Shown piece by piece: positions 9,619 through 18,611 of a stretch of 64,000 bases of DNA. The stretch is from Pseudomonadaceae bacterium (lineage in GTDB: Bacteria; Pseudomonadota; Gammaproteobacteria; Pseudomonadales; Azotimanducaceae). The notes beneath the pieces were generated by a model. The model saw only the letters and a list, made by a program, of their open reading frames with translations. It did no database searches and was not told the DNA's origin. The stretch spans positions 310,001-374,000 of the forward strand of contig JANSWO010000002.1 in the NCBI GenBank assembly GCA_024743435.1, written 5' to 3'. The position numbers and the translations under genes are program-made. Each line of letters opens with the position of its first letter. The stretch's first letter is position 1.

Positions 9619-11450
9619 GTTCTGATACACCACAAGTACGCTACAACGACTGCGTTATCCGCTTCGCCAATGTCAACGGCTCGGGTTCAGCCAGCGCCAA
9701 TGGCATGTTCGCCAAGGCGCTTTTTCGCATGGGCATTCCGGTGGCGACTCGCAACATCTTCCCGTCCAACATTCAGGGGCTGCCGACCTGGTTCGAGGTG
9801 CGCGTCAGCGATGCGAACTATCTGGGGCGGCGCGAAGGCGTGGATCTCATGGTGGCGATGAACGCCGAAACGTACACCGAGGATGTTGCCTCTGTCGTGC
9901 CGGGCGGTTATCTCCTATACGACTCGTCGAAGCCGCTCGCGGCGCATTTGAAGCGCGACGATATTCACGAGATCGGCGTGCCACTGGCGCAGCTCGTACT
10001 GCCCGAGTTCAGTGACCCCAAGCAGCGCAGCCTGTTCAAGAACATCGTTTATCTGGGCGTGCTGTCGGCACTTCTCGAGATCGATTTCGATACGATCACT
10101 GGCATGGTTTCCGCCCAGTACAAGGGCAAAGATCATCTGATCCAGCCCAACATCAATGCGTTGGAACTGGGCCGGGGTTACGCCCAGACCTACCTCGGTG
10201 GTCCGCTGCCGTTTCGCGTTCGCTTCAGCGATGGAGTCGGCGATCGCATTATGGTCGATGGCAATACCGCCGCCGGCCTGGGTGCAATCTATGGCGGCGC
10301 ATCCGTCTGCGCCTGGTATCCGATCACGCCGTCAACCTCGGTTGCGGAGGCGTTTGAGAAGTATGCCAACCAACTGCGGATGGATGGCGATCAGCGCAAG
10401 TTCGCAATTATTCAGGCGGAAGACGAACTCTCCGCCATTGGCATCGTGATTGGCGCCGCATGGAACGGCGCACGCTCGTTCACAGCAACTTCCGGCCCGG
10501 GCGTGTCACTGATGGGTGAATTTCTGGGGCTCGCCTACTTCGCGGAAATTCCCGCCGTGCTGTGGGACATCCAGAGAGCAGGGCCGTCCACCGGCATGCC
10601 GACCCGAACGCAGCAGAGCGATGTGCTCTCCGCAGCGTACGCATCGCATGGCGATACCAAGCATGTCGTCCTGTTTCCCGCCACGCCAAAAGAGTGTTTT
10701 GAATTCGGCGCAACATCGCTGGACCTGGCTGACCGACTACAGACGCCGATTCTCGTGCTGTCGGATCTCGAACTCGGCATGAACGACAATCTGAGTGAGC
10801 CGTTCGAGTGGGACGATTCGCGCCGCTACGATCGCGGCAAGGTGCTAACCGCAGAACAGCTGGATGAAGTCGAACGCTTCGGTCGATATGTCGATTTGGA
10901 TGGTGACGGCATCGGCACCAGAACCTACCCCGGCACGCATCCCGACAAGGGTGCGTTTTTTACCCGTGGCACCTCGCGTGATGAATACGCGGTGTATACG
11001 GAATCACCGGAGGAATACCACGCCAATATGCAGCGTCTGGAGCGGAAGTGGGAAACCGCCGCGAAGATTGTGCCGAAGCCGGAGATCACCAATCACGGCC
11101 GTAAGGTTGGCGCGATTTTCTACGGCACGACCGCGCTGCCAATGCAGGAGGCGCTCGATCAGCTGGCGGAGCAGGGCATTGAAGTGGATACCATGCGTCT
11201 TCGAGCATTTCCTTTCAGCGAAGAGGTGTTCTCGTTCATCGAGGAGCATGAAGAAGTGTTCGTCATAGAGCAGAACCGGGATTCGCAAATGCGTTCGCTG
11301 CTTGTCAACGAAGGCGAGATCGACCCCGCCAAGCTGGTACCTGTTACCTACTATGCGGGCCTGTCCATTTCGGCCGACTTTATTCGCGACTCCATTGCGG
11401 ACCACTACAGCGCCACGAAGCGAGCGCAACTGACGGAGGTGACACGATGA
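9615..11450 (+). CDS. korA: 2-oxoacid:acceptor oxidoreductase, fused gamma-alpha subunit
   Basis: Catalytic partner for CoA-dependent oxidative decarboxylation of a 2-oxoacid (2-oxoglutarate-type enzymes are the nearest match; pyruvate is not excluded). Residues 1 to about 195 are the gamma domain (FANVNGSGSASANGMFAKAL, FPSNIQGLPTW). The alpha domain follows with GNTAAGLGAIYGG, YPITPSTSVAE and TATSGPGVSLM. Length, 611 residues, is typical of the fused form. The ATG overlaps the stop of the flavoprotein gene and its own stop overlaps the beta subunit start, so all three products are presumably made in equal amounts. The module lies between mfd and gap, genes that adjoin in Pseudomonas. Confidence 0.9.
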   Translation: MSSDTPQVRYNDCVIRFANVNGSGSASANGMFAKALFRMGIPVATRNIFPSNIQGLPTWFEVRVSDANYLGRREGVDLMVAMNAETYTEDVASVVPGGYLLYDSSKPLAAHLKRDDIHEIGVPLAQLVLPEFSDPKQRSLFKNIVYLGVLSALLEIDFDTITGMVSAQYKGKDHLIQPNINALELGRGYAQTYLGGPLPFRVRFSDGVGDRIMVDGNTAAGLGAIYGGASVCAWYPITPSTSVAEAFEKYANQLRMDGDQRKFAIIQAEDELSAIGIVIGAAWNGARSFTATSGPGVSLMGEFLGLAYFAEIPAVLWDIQRAGPSTGMPTRTQQSDVLSAAYASHGDTKHVVLFPATPKECFEFGATSLDLADRLQTPILVLSDLELGMNDNLSEPFEWDDSRRYDRGKVLTAEQLDEVERFGRYVDLDGDGIGTRTYPGTHPDKGAFFTRGTSRDEYAVYTESPEEYHANMQRLERKWETAAKIVPKPEITNHGRKVGAIFYGTTALPMQEALDQLAEQGIEVDTMRLRAFPFSEEVFSFIEEHEEVFVIEQNRDSQMRSLLVNEGEIDPAKLVPVTYYAGLSISADFIRDSIADHYSATKRAQLTEVTR

Positions 11451-12502
11451 CGTTTGTCGCAAAGCCAAAGGCACACCATCCGAAGCTGCCGAAAAACGAA
11501 CTCGGACTCACCCGACGTGACTACGAGGGTAGCGTGTCTACTCTGTGCGCAGGCTGTGGCCATGACTCGGTCAGCGCCGCCATCGTGCAGGCGTGCGCGG
11601 AGTTATCCATTCCGCCGCATATGTTTGCCAAAGTCTCCGGCATCGGATGCTCCTCGAAAACGCCGAGTTACTTTCTCGGCAACTCCCACGGCTTTAACTC
11701 GGTGCATGGGCGCATGCCCTCCGTCGCAACGGGTGCAAAGCTTGCGAATCGGGAGTTGTATTGCATCGGTGTGTCGGGTGACGGCGATACCGCATCGATC
11801 GGTATGGGGCAGTTCGCACACATCGTTCGCCGCCGCATAAATATGCTGTATGTCGTTGATAACAATGGAACATACGGCCTGACCAAGGGCCAGTTTTCTG
11901 CGACGAACGATCTCGGCTCGACCAGCAAGAAAGGCCTTCCCAACCTCTACGAGCCGATTGATCTGGTCAGCATGGCGCTGCAACTCGGCGCAAGCTTTGT
12001 CGCGCGTAGCTTCAGTGGCGATAAGCGGCAGCTGGTGCCGCTGTTAAAAGCGGGCCTGATGCACGAAGGCTTTGCCTTCATCGACGTCATCAGCCCCTGC
12101 GTTGCGTTTAACAATCACAGCGGTTCCACCAAGAGTTACGAGTACGTTCGCGGTCACTCGGAAAGCATGATCGCGTCGGACTTTGTACCGCCTGGCGAAG
12201 AAATCACCGCGGACTACGAGCCGGGCACGACTGAGACTGTCCAGATGCCTGACGGTTCGAAGCTGCATTTGAACAAGTTGGATGCAGACTACGATCCGCA
12301 TGACCGTGTGGCCGCGCTGGCGCACGTTCAGCAACGGGCAGCCGCCGGCGAAATCGTCACGGGACTGCTTTACGTGGATCCGGACGCAACGGATACCCAC
12401 GAGATCCTCAATACGATCGACACGCCCCTCAATCAATTGAACGAGGCCGAGCTGTGCCCGGGCTCAGACAAGCTGCACTCGATTAACGAGTCATTTCGCT
12501 AG
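11447..12502 (+). CDS. korB: 2-oxoacid:acceptor oxidoreductase, beta (thiamine diphosphate) subunit
   Basis: Binds thiamine diphosphate and carries out decarboxylation with the alpha subunit. Visible marks are STLCAGCGHDSVSAAI near the N-terminus, HGRMPSVATGAKLANREL, the GDGD-type Mg/ThDP motif GVSGDGDTASIGMGQ followed by DNNGTYGLTKGQ, and VISPCVAFNNHSGSTKSY. At 351 residues it is a normal KorB length. Last gene of the module; 13 bases after its stop a hairpin with a TTAC loop (12516-12533) may mark the transcript end although no T-run follows. Confidence 0.92.
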   Translation: MTFVAKPKAHHPKLPKNELGLTRRDYEGSVSTLCAGCGHDSVSAAIVQACAELSIPPHMFAKVSGIGCSSKTPSYFLGNSHGFNSVHGRMPSVATGAKLANRELYCIGVSGDGDTASIGMGQFAHIVRRRINMLYVVDNNGTYGLTKGQFSATNDLGSTSKKGLPNLYEPIDLVSMALQLGASFVARSFSGDKRQLVPLLKAGLMHEGFAFIDVISPCVAFNNHSGSTKSYEYVRGHSESMIASDFVPPGEEITADYEPGTTETVQMPDGSKLHLNKLDADYDPHDRVAALAHVQQRAAAGEIVTGLLYVDPDATDTHEILNTIDTPLNQLNEAELCPGSDKLHSINESFR

Positions 12503-12515
12503 GTGGTCCTCGCTA

Positions 12516-12533
12516 GCCGATCTTACGATCGGC
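12516..12533 (+). terminator. Hairpin after korB (possible transcript end)
   Basis: Perfect seven-base stem GCCGATC/GATCGGC closed by TTAC, extendable by CTC/GAG outside with a bulge. No T-run follows, so this is not a canonical intrinsic terminator. The rest of the gap up to gap shows no gene. Confidence 0.4.
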
Positions 12534-12798
12534 GAGATTCGTGGGTATCCAGCGGCGAAGTGGCGTTCGTGCGCGATTTGTTGATAGGCAAGATTGAGAG
12601 GCAAGAGTGAACGCGCCGCGGGTCGGGTATTGACCACCTCACATTCCCGACTTTCTCACAACCTGCTAACAAGGTCTGTGAGGCAGTTGGTTGCGTGTAG
12701 GCTGGATGTGCCGATAATACGCGGCGTTCGAGGTGCGCTTGCCTGCCTGTTGGCATTCAGGCCCGCTTAACAACCTTCTTTCACATCAAGGAACTGCT

Positions 12799-14274
12799 GT
12801 GGCACTACCAAGTTTGGACGACTATTTCCCCGATTGGAAAGAGCGCGAAGCGCTGGCTGAGGCCATGATTCCTATCATTGGCCAACTCTACCGCAAGAAC
12901 GTCGTCTGCTATTGCTACGGCCGGGCGCTGCACAATTGCAGTGTCACCCAGATCATGAAGATCCATCGCTACGTACGCCAGGTAGCGAAGAATGAGTTGT
13001 CTGAATTCGAAAGTTTCCCGGTGCTCGAAGCCGTATCCAAACTGGACCTTGGTCCCTGTCACCTGGATATCGGCAAGCTGGCAACTGGTCTCATGGATGC
13101 TGCCGAAGCCGAATCCATCTCCGCTACCGACTACGTTAAGAGAGAGTGCGCGGAGGTTATCGGCCGGCACGTACCGCCGGTCGATCAGCCCCAGGATGTG
13201 GTGCTTTACGGCTTCGGCCGTATTGGCCGGTTGCTCGCAAGGCTTCTTATTGAGAAAACCGGAGGCGGCACCCAGCTGCGTGTGCGCGCCATTGTCGTGC
13301 GCAAGGGCGCCGGTGACGATGACCTGGCGAAACGTGCCAGCTTGCTTCGTCGAGACTCGGTGCACGGCAGCTTCCAGGGCACCATTCGGGTTGATGAAGA
13401 GAACTCCTGCATCATCGCCAATGGCGTTGTGATCAAAGTCATCTACGCCGGCAGCCCTGCTGAGATTGACTACACCGAATATGGCATCGACAACGCGATC
13501 ATCATCGATAACACCGGTGCCTGGCGCGATCGCGACGGACTGAGTGAGCACCTGAAGGCCAAAGGCGCCGCCAAAGTCATACTGACAGCGCCCGGTAAAG
13601 GCGACGTTCCCAACTTCGTATCCGGTGTCAATTCGGCAGGCCTTGCCGACGTTGACGACCAGGTGATTGCCGCCGCCTCATGTACGACCAACGCCATCGT
13701 GCCAGTTCTCAAAGTCATCAATGACGAGTTCGGCATCAAGCATGGCCACATGGAGACCGTGCACTCTTATACCAACGATCAGAACCTGATCGACAACTAC
13801 CACAAGAAGAATCGTCGTGGTCGTGGTGCGCCGCTGAACATGGTCATCACCGAGACCGGTGCTACATCGGCAGTCGCCAAGCTCATGCCGGAACTGTCCG
13901 GAAAGCTCACGGGTAATGCGATCCGTGTGCCTACGCCGAATGTGTCTTTGGCGATCCTGAATCTGACGTTGGACAAAGCGGTGGATCGGGAGGGGCTGAA
14001 CGAGTTTCTGCGCAACGCATCGCTGCACTCCCGCCTGCAACGGCAAATTGACTTCAACAGCTCGCCCGACGTGGTGTCGAGCGATGTGGTGGGCAACCGC
14101 CATGCGTGTCTCGTTGATGGCCAGGCAACCATCGCCTCGGACAACAGCGTCGTACTCTATGTCTGGTATGACAACGAGTTCGGCTACGCGTGCCAGGTGG
14201 TTCGTTTGACCCAGAAGTGGGCCGGCATCAAATACCCCTTGATACCCAAAGATGTTGAAGGAATTGGGTTCTAG
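12799..14274 (+). CDS. gap: Glyceraldehyde-3-phosphate dehydrogenase, long gammaproteobacterial type
   Basis: Interconverts glyceraldehyde-3-phosphate and 1,3-bisphosphoglycerate with NAD(P). At 491 residues it belongs to the long form, with an extra N-terminal domain of about 130 residues (DYFPDWKEREALAEAMIP) before the Rossmann segment VVLYGFGRIGRLLARL. The catalytic cysteine is in AAASCTTNAIVPVLK and the C-terminal signature is WYDNEFGYACQVVRL. The GTG at 12799 is preceded by AAGGA at good spacing; an upstream in-frame ATG would add 22 residues without family resemblance. In Pseudomonas the equivalent gene lies between mfd and nqr, as here. Which direction the enzyme favours cannot be judged from sequence. 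Confidence 0.93.
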   Translation: MALPSLDDYFPDWKEREALAEAMIPIIGQLYRKNVVCYCYGRALHNCSVTQIMKIHRYVRQVAKNELSEFESFPVLEAVSKLDLGPCHLDIGKLATGLMDAAEAESISATDYVKRECAEVIGRHVPPVDQPQDVVLYGFGRIGRLLARLLIEKTGGGTQLRVRAIVVRKGAGDDDLAKRASLLRRDSVHGSFQGTIRVDEENSCIIANGVVIKVIYAGSPAEIDYTEYGIDNAIIIDNTGAWRDRDGLSEHLKAKGAAKVILTAPGKGDVPNFVSGVNSAGLADVDDQVIAAASCTTNAIVPVLKVINDEFGIKHGHMETVHSYTNDQNLIDNYHKKNRRGRGAPLNMVITETGATSAVAKLMPELSGKLTGNAIRVPTPNVSLAILNLTLDKAVDREGLNEFLRNASLHSRLQRQIDFNSSPDVVSSDVVGNRHACLVDGQATIASDNSVVLYVWYDNEFGYACQVVRLTQKWAGIKYPLIPKDVEGIGF

Positions 14275-14330
14275 AGTAGCGTTCCTGAGCTTGCGTCCGG
14301 GGTTTGAATCTGACTCTTTACCCGCTGCTC

Positions 14331-14735
14331 GACCGGCGGAGTCATCCGCCGGCGGGGCTGGCCGTCCTTGGCCAGCCGTGTCCGCGACGCTCCCTGGGGT
14401 GCCGGCGTCCGTGCCGGCGCACGCTGAAAGGCTACCCGGTTGTTTTGGTATGCCGTATCCCACCGTCTTCGCGAGAAGAAGCGTAGCTTCGACGCGTCGA
14501 TTTACCCGTCTCGGAGCCCCTCTCTCACGACCGCCGAATCCGTTCGGCGGCGGCAACGGCCTTCCATGGCCGTCGATACTCACGACGCTCCCTGGGGTGC
14601 CGGCCTCCGTGCCGGCGCACGTTGAATGGCTACCCGGTTGTTTTGGTATGCCGTATCCCACCGTCGATGCTAGAAGAAGCTATGCCGTATCCCACGGTCT
14701 TCGCGAGAAGAAGCGTAGCTTCGACGCGGCGATCT
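14331..14735. repeat. Two tandem copies of a three-hairpin element with compensated stems
   Basis: Copy 1 spans about 14331-14502, copy 2 about 14529-14735. Each copy starts with a perfect eight-base hairpin with a four-base loop (copy 1 CCGGCGGA/TCCGCCGG at 14333-14352; copy 2 CCGCCGAA/TTCGGCGG at 14531-14550). A second hairpin with a six-base loop follows (GGCTGGCC/GGCCAGCC at 14356-14377; ACGGCC/GGCCGT at 14556-14573), then a shared GCCGGC-N6-GCCGGC hairpin and a common tail containing GGTATGCCGTATCCCACCGT. Stem sequences differ between copies but pairing is kept. Copy 2 carries a short internal duplication of the tail. Open frames crossing this region merely follow the repeat and are not called genes. 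Confidence 0.8.
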
Positions 14736-14826
14736 CCGTGCCCTCGGTAGATCATCACCTCACACCATGCTTCGCATTTGGCTTCGCCTTCAGCACTCAA
14801 TCACTCAATCTCAAACTCTTTCCCAA

Positions 14827-14850
14827 AACCGCTGACAGCGGTTGGTTTTT
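14827..14850 (+). terminator. Intrinsic terminator downstream of gap and the repeats
   Basis: Perfect stem AACCGCT/AGCGGTT with a GAC loop, followed by GG and five T residues. Placed to end transcription from gap, or of a transcript covering the repeat copies. Confidence 0.6.
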
Positions 14851-14891
14851 GACACCCACGACCTCTATAATTTGCGCGGCCTGAAAAGCGT

Positions 14892-14912
14892 GCCCCAGCG
14901 GGGGGCTTTTTT
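14892..14912 (+). terminator. Second intrinsic terminator, in tandem
   Basis: Stem GCCCC/GGGGC with a five-base loop followed by six T residues. Lies about 40 bases after the first terminator. The stretch from here to nqrA (about 360 bases) holds no gene or element that I recognise. Confidence 0.65.
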
Positions 14913-15273
14913 GCCGTTGAGGCTGCTGAAGAGGTGCTCCCAGACCCGACTTACTATCCGAATTGGCATTGTCGATCGACGGCGATCGCCTGCGCTATTG
15001 GCGGCTCGGCCTTGCAACAGCGGAACCGAAACCCAGGACAAGAGACAGATCAAGGCTACATCACGACATTCTGCCTTCATGCCTCGCTCACATTGACGGC
15101 TCGGCTCTCTCATCCGCTCGATCGCAGCAGACGTTGCTCGAGATCTGGGGGTAAAACGGGGCAGGTGATCGATAACCGACATTTGTCAGGCGTTCGAAGC
15201 AATGATGTCTAGACTTATATAGCAGCACAGCAGCTGCAGACGTGCCCGACACTGTCAGGATAACGACGACACT

Positions 15274-16623
15274 ATGATCAAAATCAAACAGGGCCTCGAT
15301 TTGCCGATCGGGGGAATGCCTTCCCAGAGCATCGAAGATGCAAAGCCGGTAGCGTCGGTCGCGATTCTGGGCGAAGACTACATCGGCATGAAGCCGACCA
15401 TGGCGGTCACGGAAGGTGACAAGGTCAAGCTTGGTCAGGAGTTGTTTGCCTGCAAGAAAACTCCGGGACTGATCTACACCGCGCCGGCTAGTGGCACGGT
15501 GTCGGCGGTGAATCGTGGAGCGAAGCGAGCGCTTCTGTCGGTTGTGATCGATGTCGACCACGATTCGGATGAGGCGGTTGAATTTGCGAGCTACTCTGAG
15601 GACCAGGTTCGAGCGCTCGAACGTCAACCTGTCGTCGATAACCTCGTGGCGAGCGGCCTGTGGACGGCACTTCGAACGCGTCCGTTCTCCCGCGTTCCAG
15701 CGATCGATACAACACCCGCGGCTATCTTTGTCACCGCAATGGATTCATCTCCTGGTGCGCCGGATGCTTCAGTCGTGCTTAACGAGTACGCAAGTGACTT
15801 TGCGCTGGGCCTGGACATCCTCGCCAAGCTCACCGAAGGCTCGGTATTCGTTTGCCACGAGGACGGCAAATTCCTGCCCAATGGCACCGACAGCAAACTG
15901 AAAACCGAGAGCTTCTCCGGCGTGCATCCGTCCGGCCTCGCGGGAACGCATATCCATTTCCTAAGCCCGGTTGGCATTGCCAAGAGCGTCTGGACCATTG
16001 GCTATCAGGACGTCATCGCCGTTGGACGGTTGTTCGTCACCGGGCGGTTGTTCACTGAAAGGGTGGTATCCCTGTCAGGCCCAAGTGTGAGCAACCCGCG
16101 GCTGTTGCGGACACGGCTCGGTGCCTGCCTGCAACAGCTCACCAACGGCGAGTTGAGTGACGAAAGCAGCAGAGTGATTTCGGGTAGTGTTCTTGCTGGC
16201 CGCACGGCGAGCTCTCCGGTGTGCTATCTCGGCCGCTACCACTCCCAGGTTTCTGCACTGCCAGATGAGGCGGATCGTCAGCTCTTTGGCTATCTCAACC
16301 CTGGCGTGAAACAACACTCCGTGTTCCCCACCTTCTTATCGAAGTGGTTTGGCTCGAAGGAGCTGCCGTTCAGCACCAATAAAAACGGCAGTACGCGCGC
16401 AATGGTGCCGATAGGCACGTATGAATCTGTTGTGCCGATGGACATGCTTCCTACTCAGTTACTGCGAGCGTTGCTTGTTGGTGATCTGGAGACTGCGACA
16501 GCGCTCGGAGCGCTTGAGCTCGACGAAGAAGACCTTGCCCTGTGTACCTACGTATGCCCTGGCAAGTACGAATATGGTCCGGTGCTTCGCACCGTGCTGA
16601 ACCAGATCGAGAAGGAGGGCTGA
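15274..16623 (+). CDS. nqrA: Na+-translocating NADH:quinone reductase subunit A
   Basis: Peripheral subunit of the six-subunit Nqr complex, which oxidises NADH, reduces ubiquinone and exports Na+. The 449-residue protein starts with the characteristic IKIKQGLDLPIGG and contains KLGQELFACKKTPGLIYTAP and, near the C-terminus, CTYVCPGKYEYGPVLR. First gene of the operon, four bases ahead of nqrB. In Pseudomonas the operon also follows gap closely. Confidence 0.96.
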   Translation: MIKIKQGLDLPIGGMPSQSIEDAKPVASVAILGEDYIGMKPTMAVTEGDKVKLGQELFACKKTPGLIYTAPASGTVSAVNRGAKRALLSVVIDVDHDSDEAVEFASYSEDQVRALERQPVVDNLVASGLWTALRTRPFSRVPAIDTTPAAIFVTAMDSSPGAPDASVVLNEYASDFALGLDILAKLTEGSVFVCHEDGKFLPNGTDSKLKTESFSGVHPSGLAGTHIHFLSPVGIAKSVWTIGYQDVIAVGRLFVTGRLFTERVVSLSGPSVSNPRLLRTRLGACLQQLTNGELSDESSRVISGSVLAGRTASSPVCYLGRYHSQVSALPDEADRQLFGYLNPGVKQHSVFPTFLSKWFGSKELPFSTNKNGSTRAMVPIGTYESVVPMDMLPTQLLRALLVGDLETATALGALELDEEDLALCTYVCPGKYEYGPVLRTVLNQIEKEG

Positions 16624-16627
16624 GGCC

Positions 16628-17815
16628 GTGGGACTGCGTTCCTTTATGGACGGCATTGCGCCGAACTTTGAAAAGGGTGGCAAGCTGCAGGCTTTCTATC
16701 CCGTCTATGAGGCGATTGATACGGCGCTGTATACGCCGTCATACACCACCGGCGGTGCGTCTCACGTTCGCGATCATCTGAATCTCAAGCGCATCATGAT
16801 GACGGTGTGGCTGGCAGCATTCATTCCAGTACTCGTGGGCAGCTACTTCACTGGCTATTACGCCAATGGCGCGATGGCTGAGCTGGGTATGACCAGTGTC
16901 GATAACTGGCGATCCGTATTCCTCGACACGTTAACGGCCTACAACCCGGCGAGCGTCTGGGACAATGTTGTTCACGGTCTTGCCTACTTCATTCCGCTAT
17001 ATATCACCGTATTCGTTGCTGGAATCATTTTTGAAGCCTGGTTTGCCAGCAAGCGCGGCCATGAGATTAACGAAGGCTATTTCGTTACCAGCATTCTGTT
17101 CACGCTGACGTTGCCCGCATCAACGCCGCTGTGGATGGCTGCGGTCGGCATCATCTTTGGTGTAGTGCTCGGTAAAGAGGTATTCGGCGGGACGGGGAAA
17201 AACTTCCTGAATCCTGCGCTGACTGGCCGTGCGTTTCTGTATTTCGCCTATCCGGCCCAGATGTCCGGTGATGCGGTTTGGGTAGCGGTAGACGGTTACA
17301 CCCGAGCCACGCCGCTCGGTAACGCCGCGCTCGGCGAGGACTATGGCGTCAGCTGGTTCAATGCCTTTGTCGGCAATATGCCGGGTTCGTTTGGTGAGAC
17401 ATCAACGCTCGCCATCCTGATTGCGGCCTGCATTCTGCTTGCCACTCGCATTGCGAGCTGGCGCGTAATGCTCGGGGTGCTTCTGGGTATGGTGGCAACA
17501 GCGGGGCTGTTCAATCTCATCGGCTCTGACGACAACCCCATGTTTGGCATGACTCCGATGTGGCACCTGGTGCTGGGCGGTTTCGCATTTGGCGCCGTAT
17601 TCATGGCGACTGATCCGGTATCGGCGGCCATGACGAATCGAGGCAGACTGTTCTATGGGCTGCTGATCGGCTTCATGTGCGTGCTCATTCGAGTCGTTAA
17701 CCCGGCGTTTCCGGAGGGCATGATGCTCGCCATCCTGTTCGGCAATCTGTTTGCACCGCTTATCGATCATTCGGTGGTGCAAGGAAACATAAAGAGGAGA
17801 TTGGCCCGTGTCTGA
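16628..17815 (+). CDS. nqrB: Na+-translocating NADH:quinone reductase subunit B
   Basis: Integral membrane subunit carrying covalent FMN and riboflavin; 395 residues with about ten hydrophobic segments, preceded by a soluble N-terminus (HVRDHLNLKRIMMTVWLA). The FMN-attachment threonine is predicted at Thr228 in DGYTRATPL (Asp222 to Leu230), matching the flavin-transferase consensus Dxx(S/T)xAT but with Arg226 where Gly is usual. GTG start; its 3' end overlaps nqrC by eight bases. Confidence 0.95.
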   Translation: MGLRSFMDGIAPNFEKGGKLQAFYPVYEAIDTALYTPSYTTGGASHVRDHLNLKRIMMTVWLAAFIPVLVGSYFTGYYANGAMAELGMTSVDNWRSVFLDTLTAYNPASVWDNVVHGLAYFIPLYITVFVAGIIFEAWFASKRGHEINEGYFVTSILFTLTLPASTPLWMAAVGIIFGVVLGKEVFGGTGKNFLNPALTGRAFLYFAYPAQMSGDAVWVAVDGYTRATPLGNAALGEDYGVSWFNAFVGNMPGSFGETSTLAILIAACILLATRIASWRVMLGVLLGMVATAGLFNLIGSDDNPMFGMTPMWHLVLGGFAFGAVFMATDPVSAAMTNRGRLFYGLLIGFMCVLIRVVNPAFPEGMMLAILFGNLFAPLIDHSVVQGNIKRRLARV

Positions 17816-18611
17816 AGAGCCAACGAAGGACGTCGACAGCCTGGGTAACATTTTCACCGTGGCGATCGCGGTTTGCCTGGTGTGCTCGGTACTGGTTTCT
17901 GGTGCAGCGGTCGCGTTGAAACCCCAGCAGGACGAGAACAAGGTTCTCGATCGCAAGCAGAATGTGCTGCGCGCGGCGGGCCTGCTGCCAGCTGACAGCA
18001 ACACGGATAGCCAGGGTCGTGGCGTAGAGGAACTATTCGCACAGTTCGAAGTGAGGGCGGTCAATCTGGACACCGGCGAATATGTCGACAGCATCGACAC
18101 CACCACGTTCGATCCGGTGCGAGCCGCAGGTGATCCCGAGCTGTCCATCGATCTTGGTGATGGGGAAGACATCGCCACCATCGGGCGGCGGGAGAACGTC
18201 TCACTGGTCTACCTGGTGGAAGGTGATTCAGGCGTCGAAACGCTCGTACTACCCATTCGAGGCTATGGTCTGTGGGGTACGTTGTTCGGCTACCTGGCGC
18301 TTGATGGTGATATGCAAACCATCGCGGGCATCGGTTTTTATTCGCATAAAGAGACGCCCGGGCTTGGCGGCGAAGTGGATAATCCCAGCTGGAAAGCGAA
18401 GTGGCCGGGCACCAAGCTGATGCGGGACGGAGAGCCAGCGCTGGCGCTGGTCAAGACGCGTTCCGCTAGTGACTCTGTCGCTGCGCAGTACGAAGTGGAC
18501 GCACTGTCTGGCGCGACGTTCACCAATCGCGGTGTAGAGAATATGGTGCACTTCTGGACGGGTGACCAGGGCTTTGGCCCATACCTCGACAAACTGAGAA
18601 CAGGAGCGTAG
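17808..18611 (+). CDS. nqrC: Na+-translocating NADH:quinone reductase subunit C
   Basis: Membrane-anchored subunit with one N-terminal transmembrane helix (about residues 13-37) and a periplasmic flavin domain. The FMN threonine is predicted at Thr237 in the canonical motif DALSGAT, and [15 protein letters not shown] is a family signature. 267 residues, GTG start overlapping the end of nqrB by eight bases. Flavinylation of NqrB and NqrC needs an ApbE enzyme, whose gene is not in this window. Confidence 0.95.
   Translation: MSEEPTKDVDSLGNIFTVAIAVCLVCSVLVSGAAVALKPQQDENKVLDRKQNVLRAAGLLPADSNTDSQGRGVEELFAQFEVRAVNLDTGEYVDSIDTTTFDPVRAAGDPELSIDLGDGEDIATIGRRENVSLVYLVEGDSGVETLVLPIRGYGLWGTLFGYLALDGDMQTIAGIGFYSHKETPGLGGEVDNPSWKAKWPGTKLMRDGEPALALVKTRSASDSVAAQYEVDALSGATFTNRGVENMVHFWTGDQGFGPYLDKLRTGA

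Noticed and set aside
14849-14871. TTGACA...TATAAT promoter
   Set aside because: Both hexamers are near perfect but the spacer is only 11 bases, too short for sigma-70; the TTGACA overlaps the T-run of a terminator.
13678-14884. Open frames on both strands through the gap 3' repeat
   Set aside because: One overlaps gap on the opposite strand; both follow the hairpin repeats (repeated Pro/Gly/Ala blocks). Compensatory stem changes fit structure, not coding.
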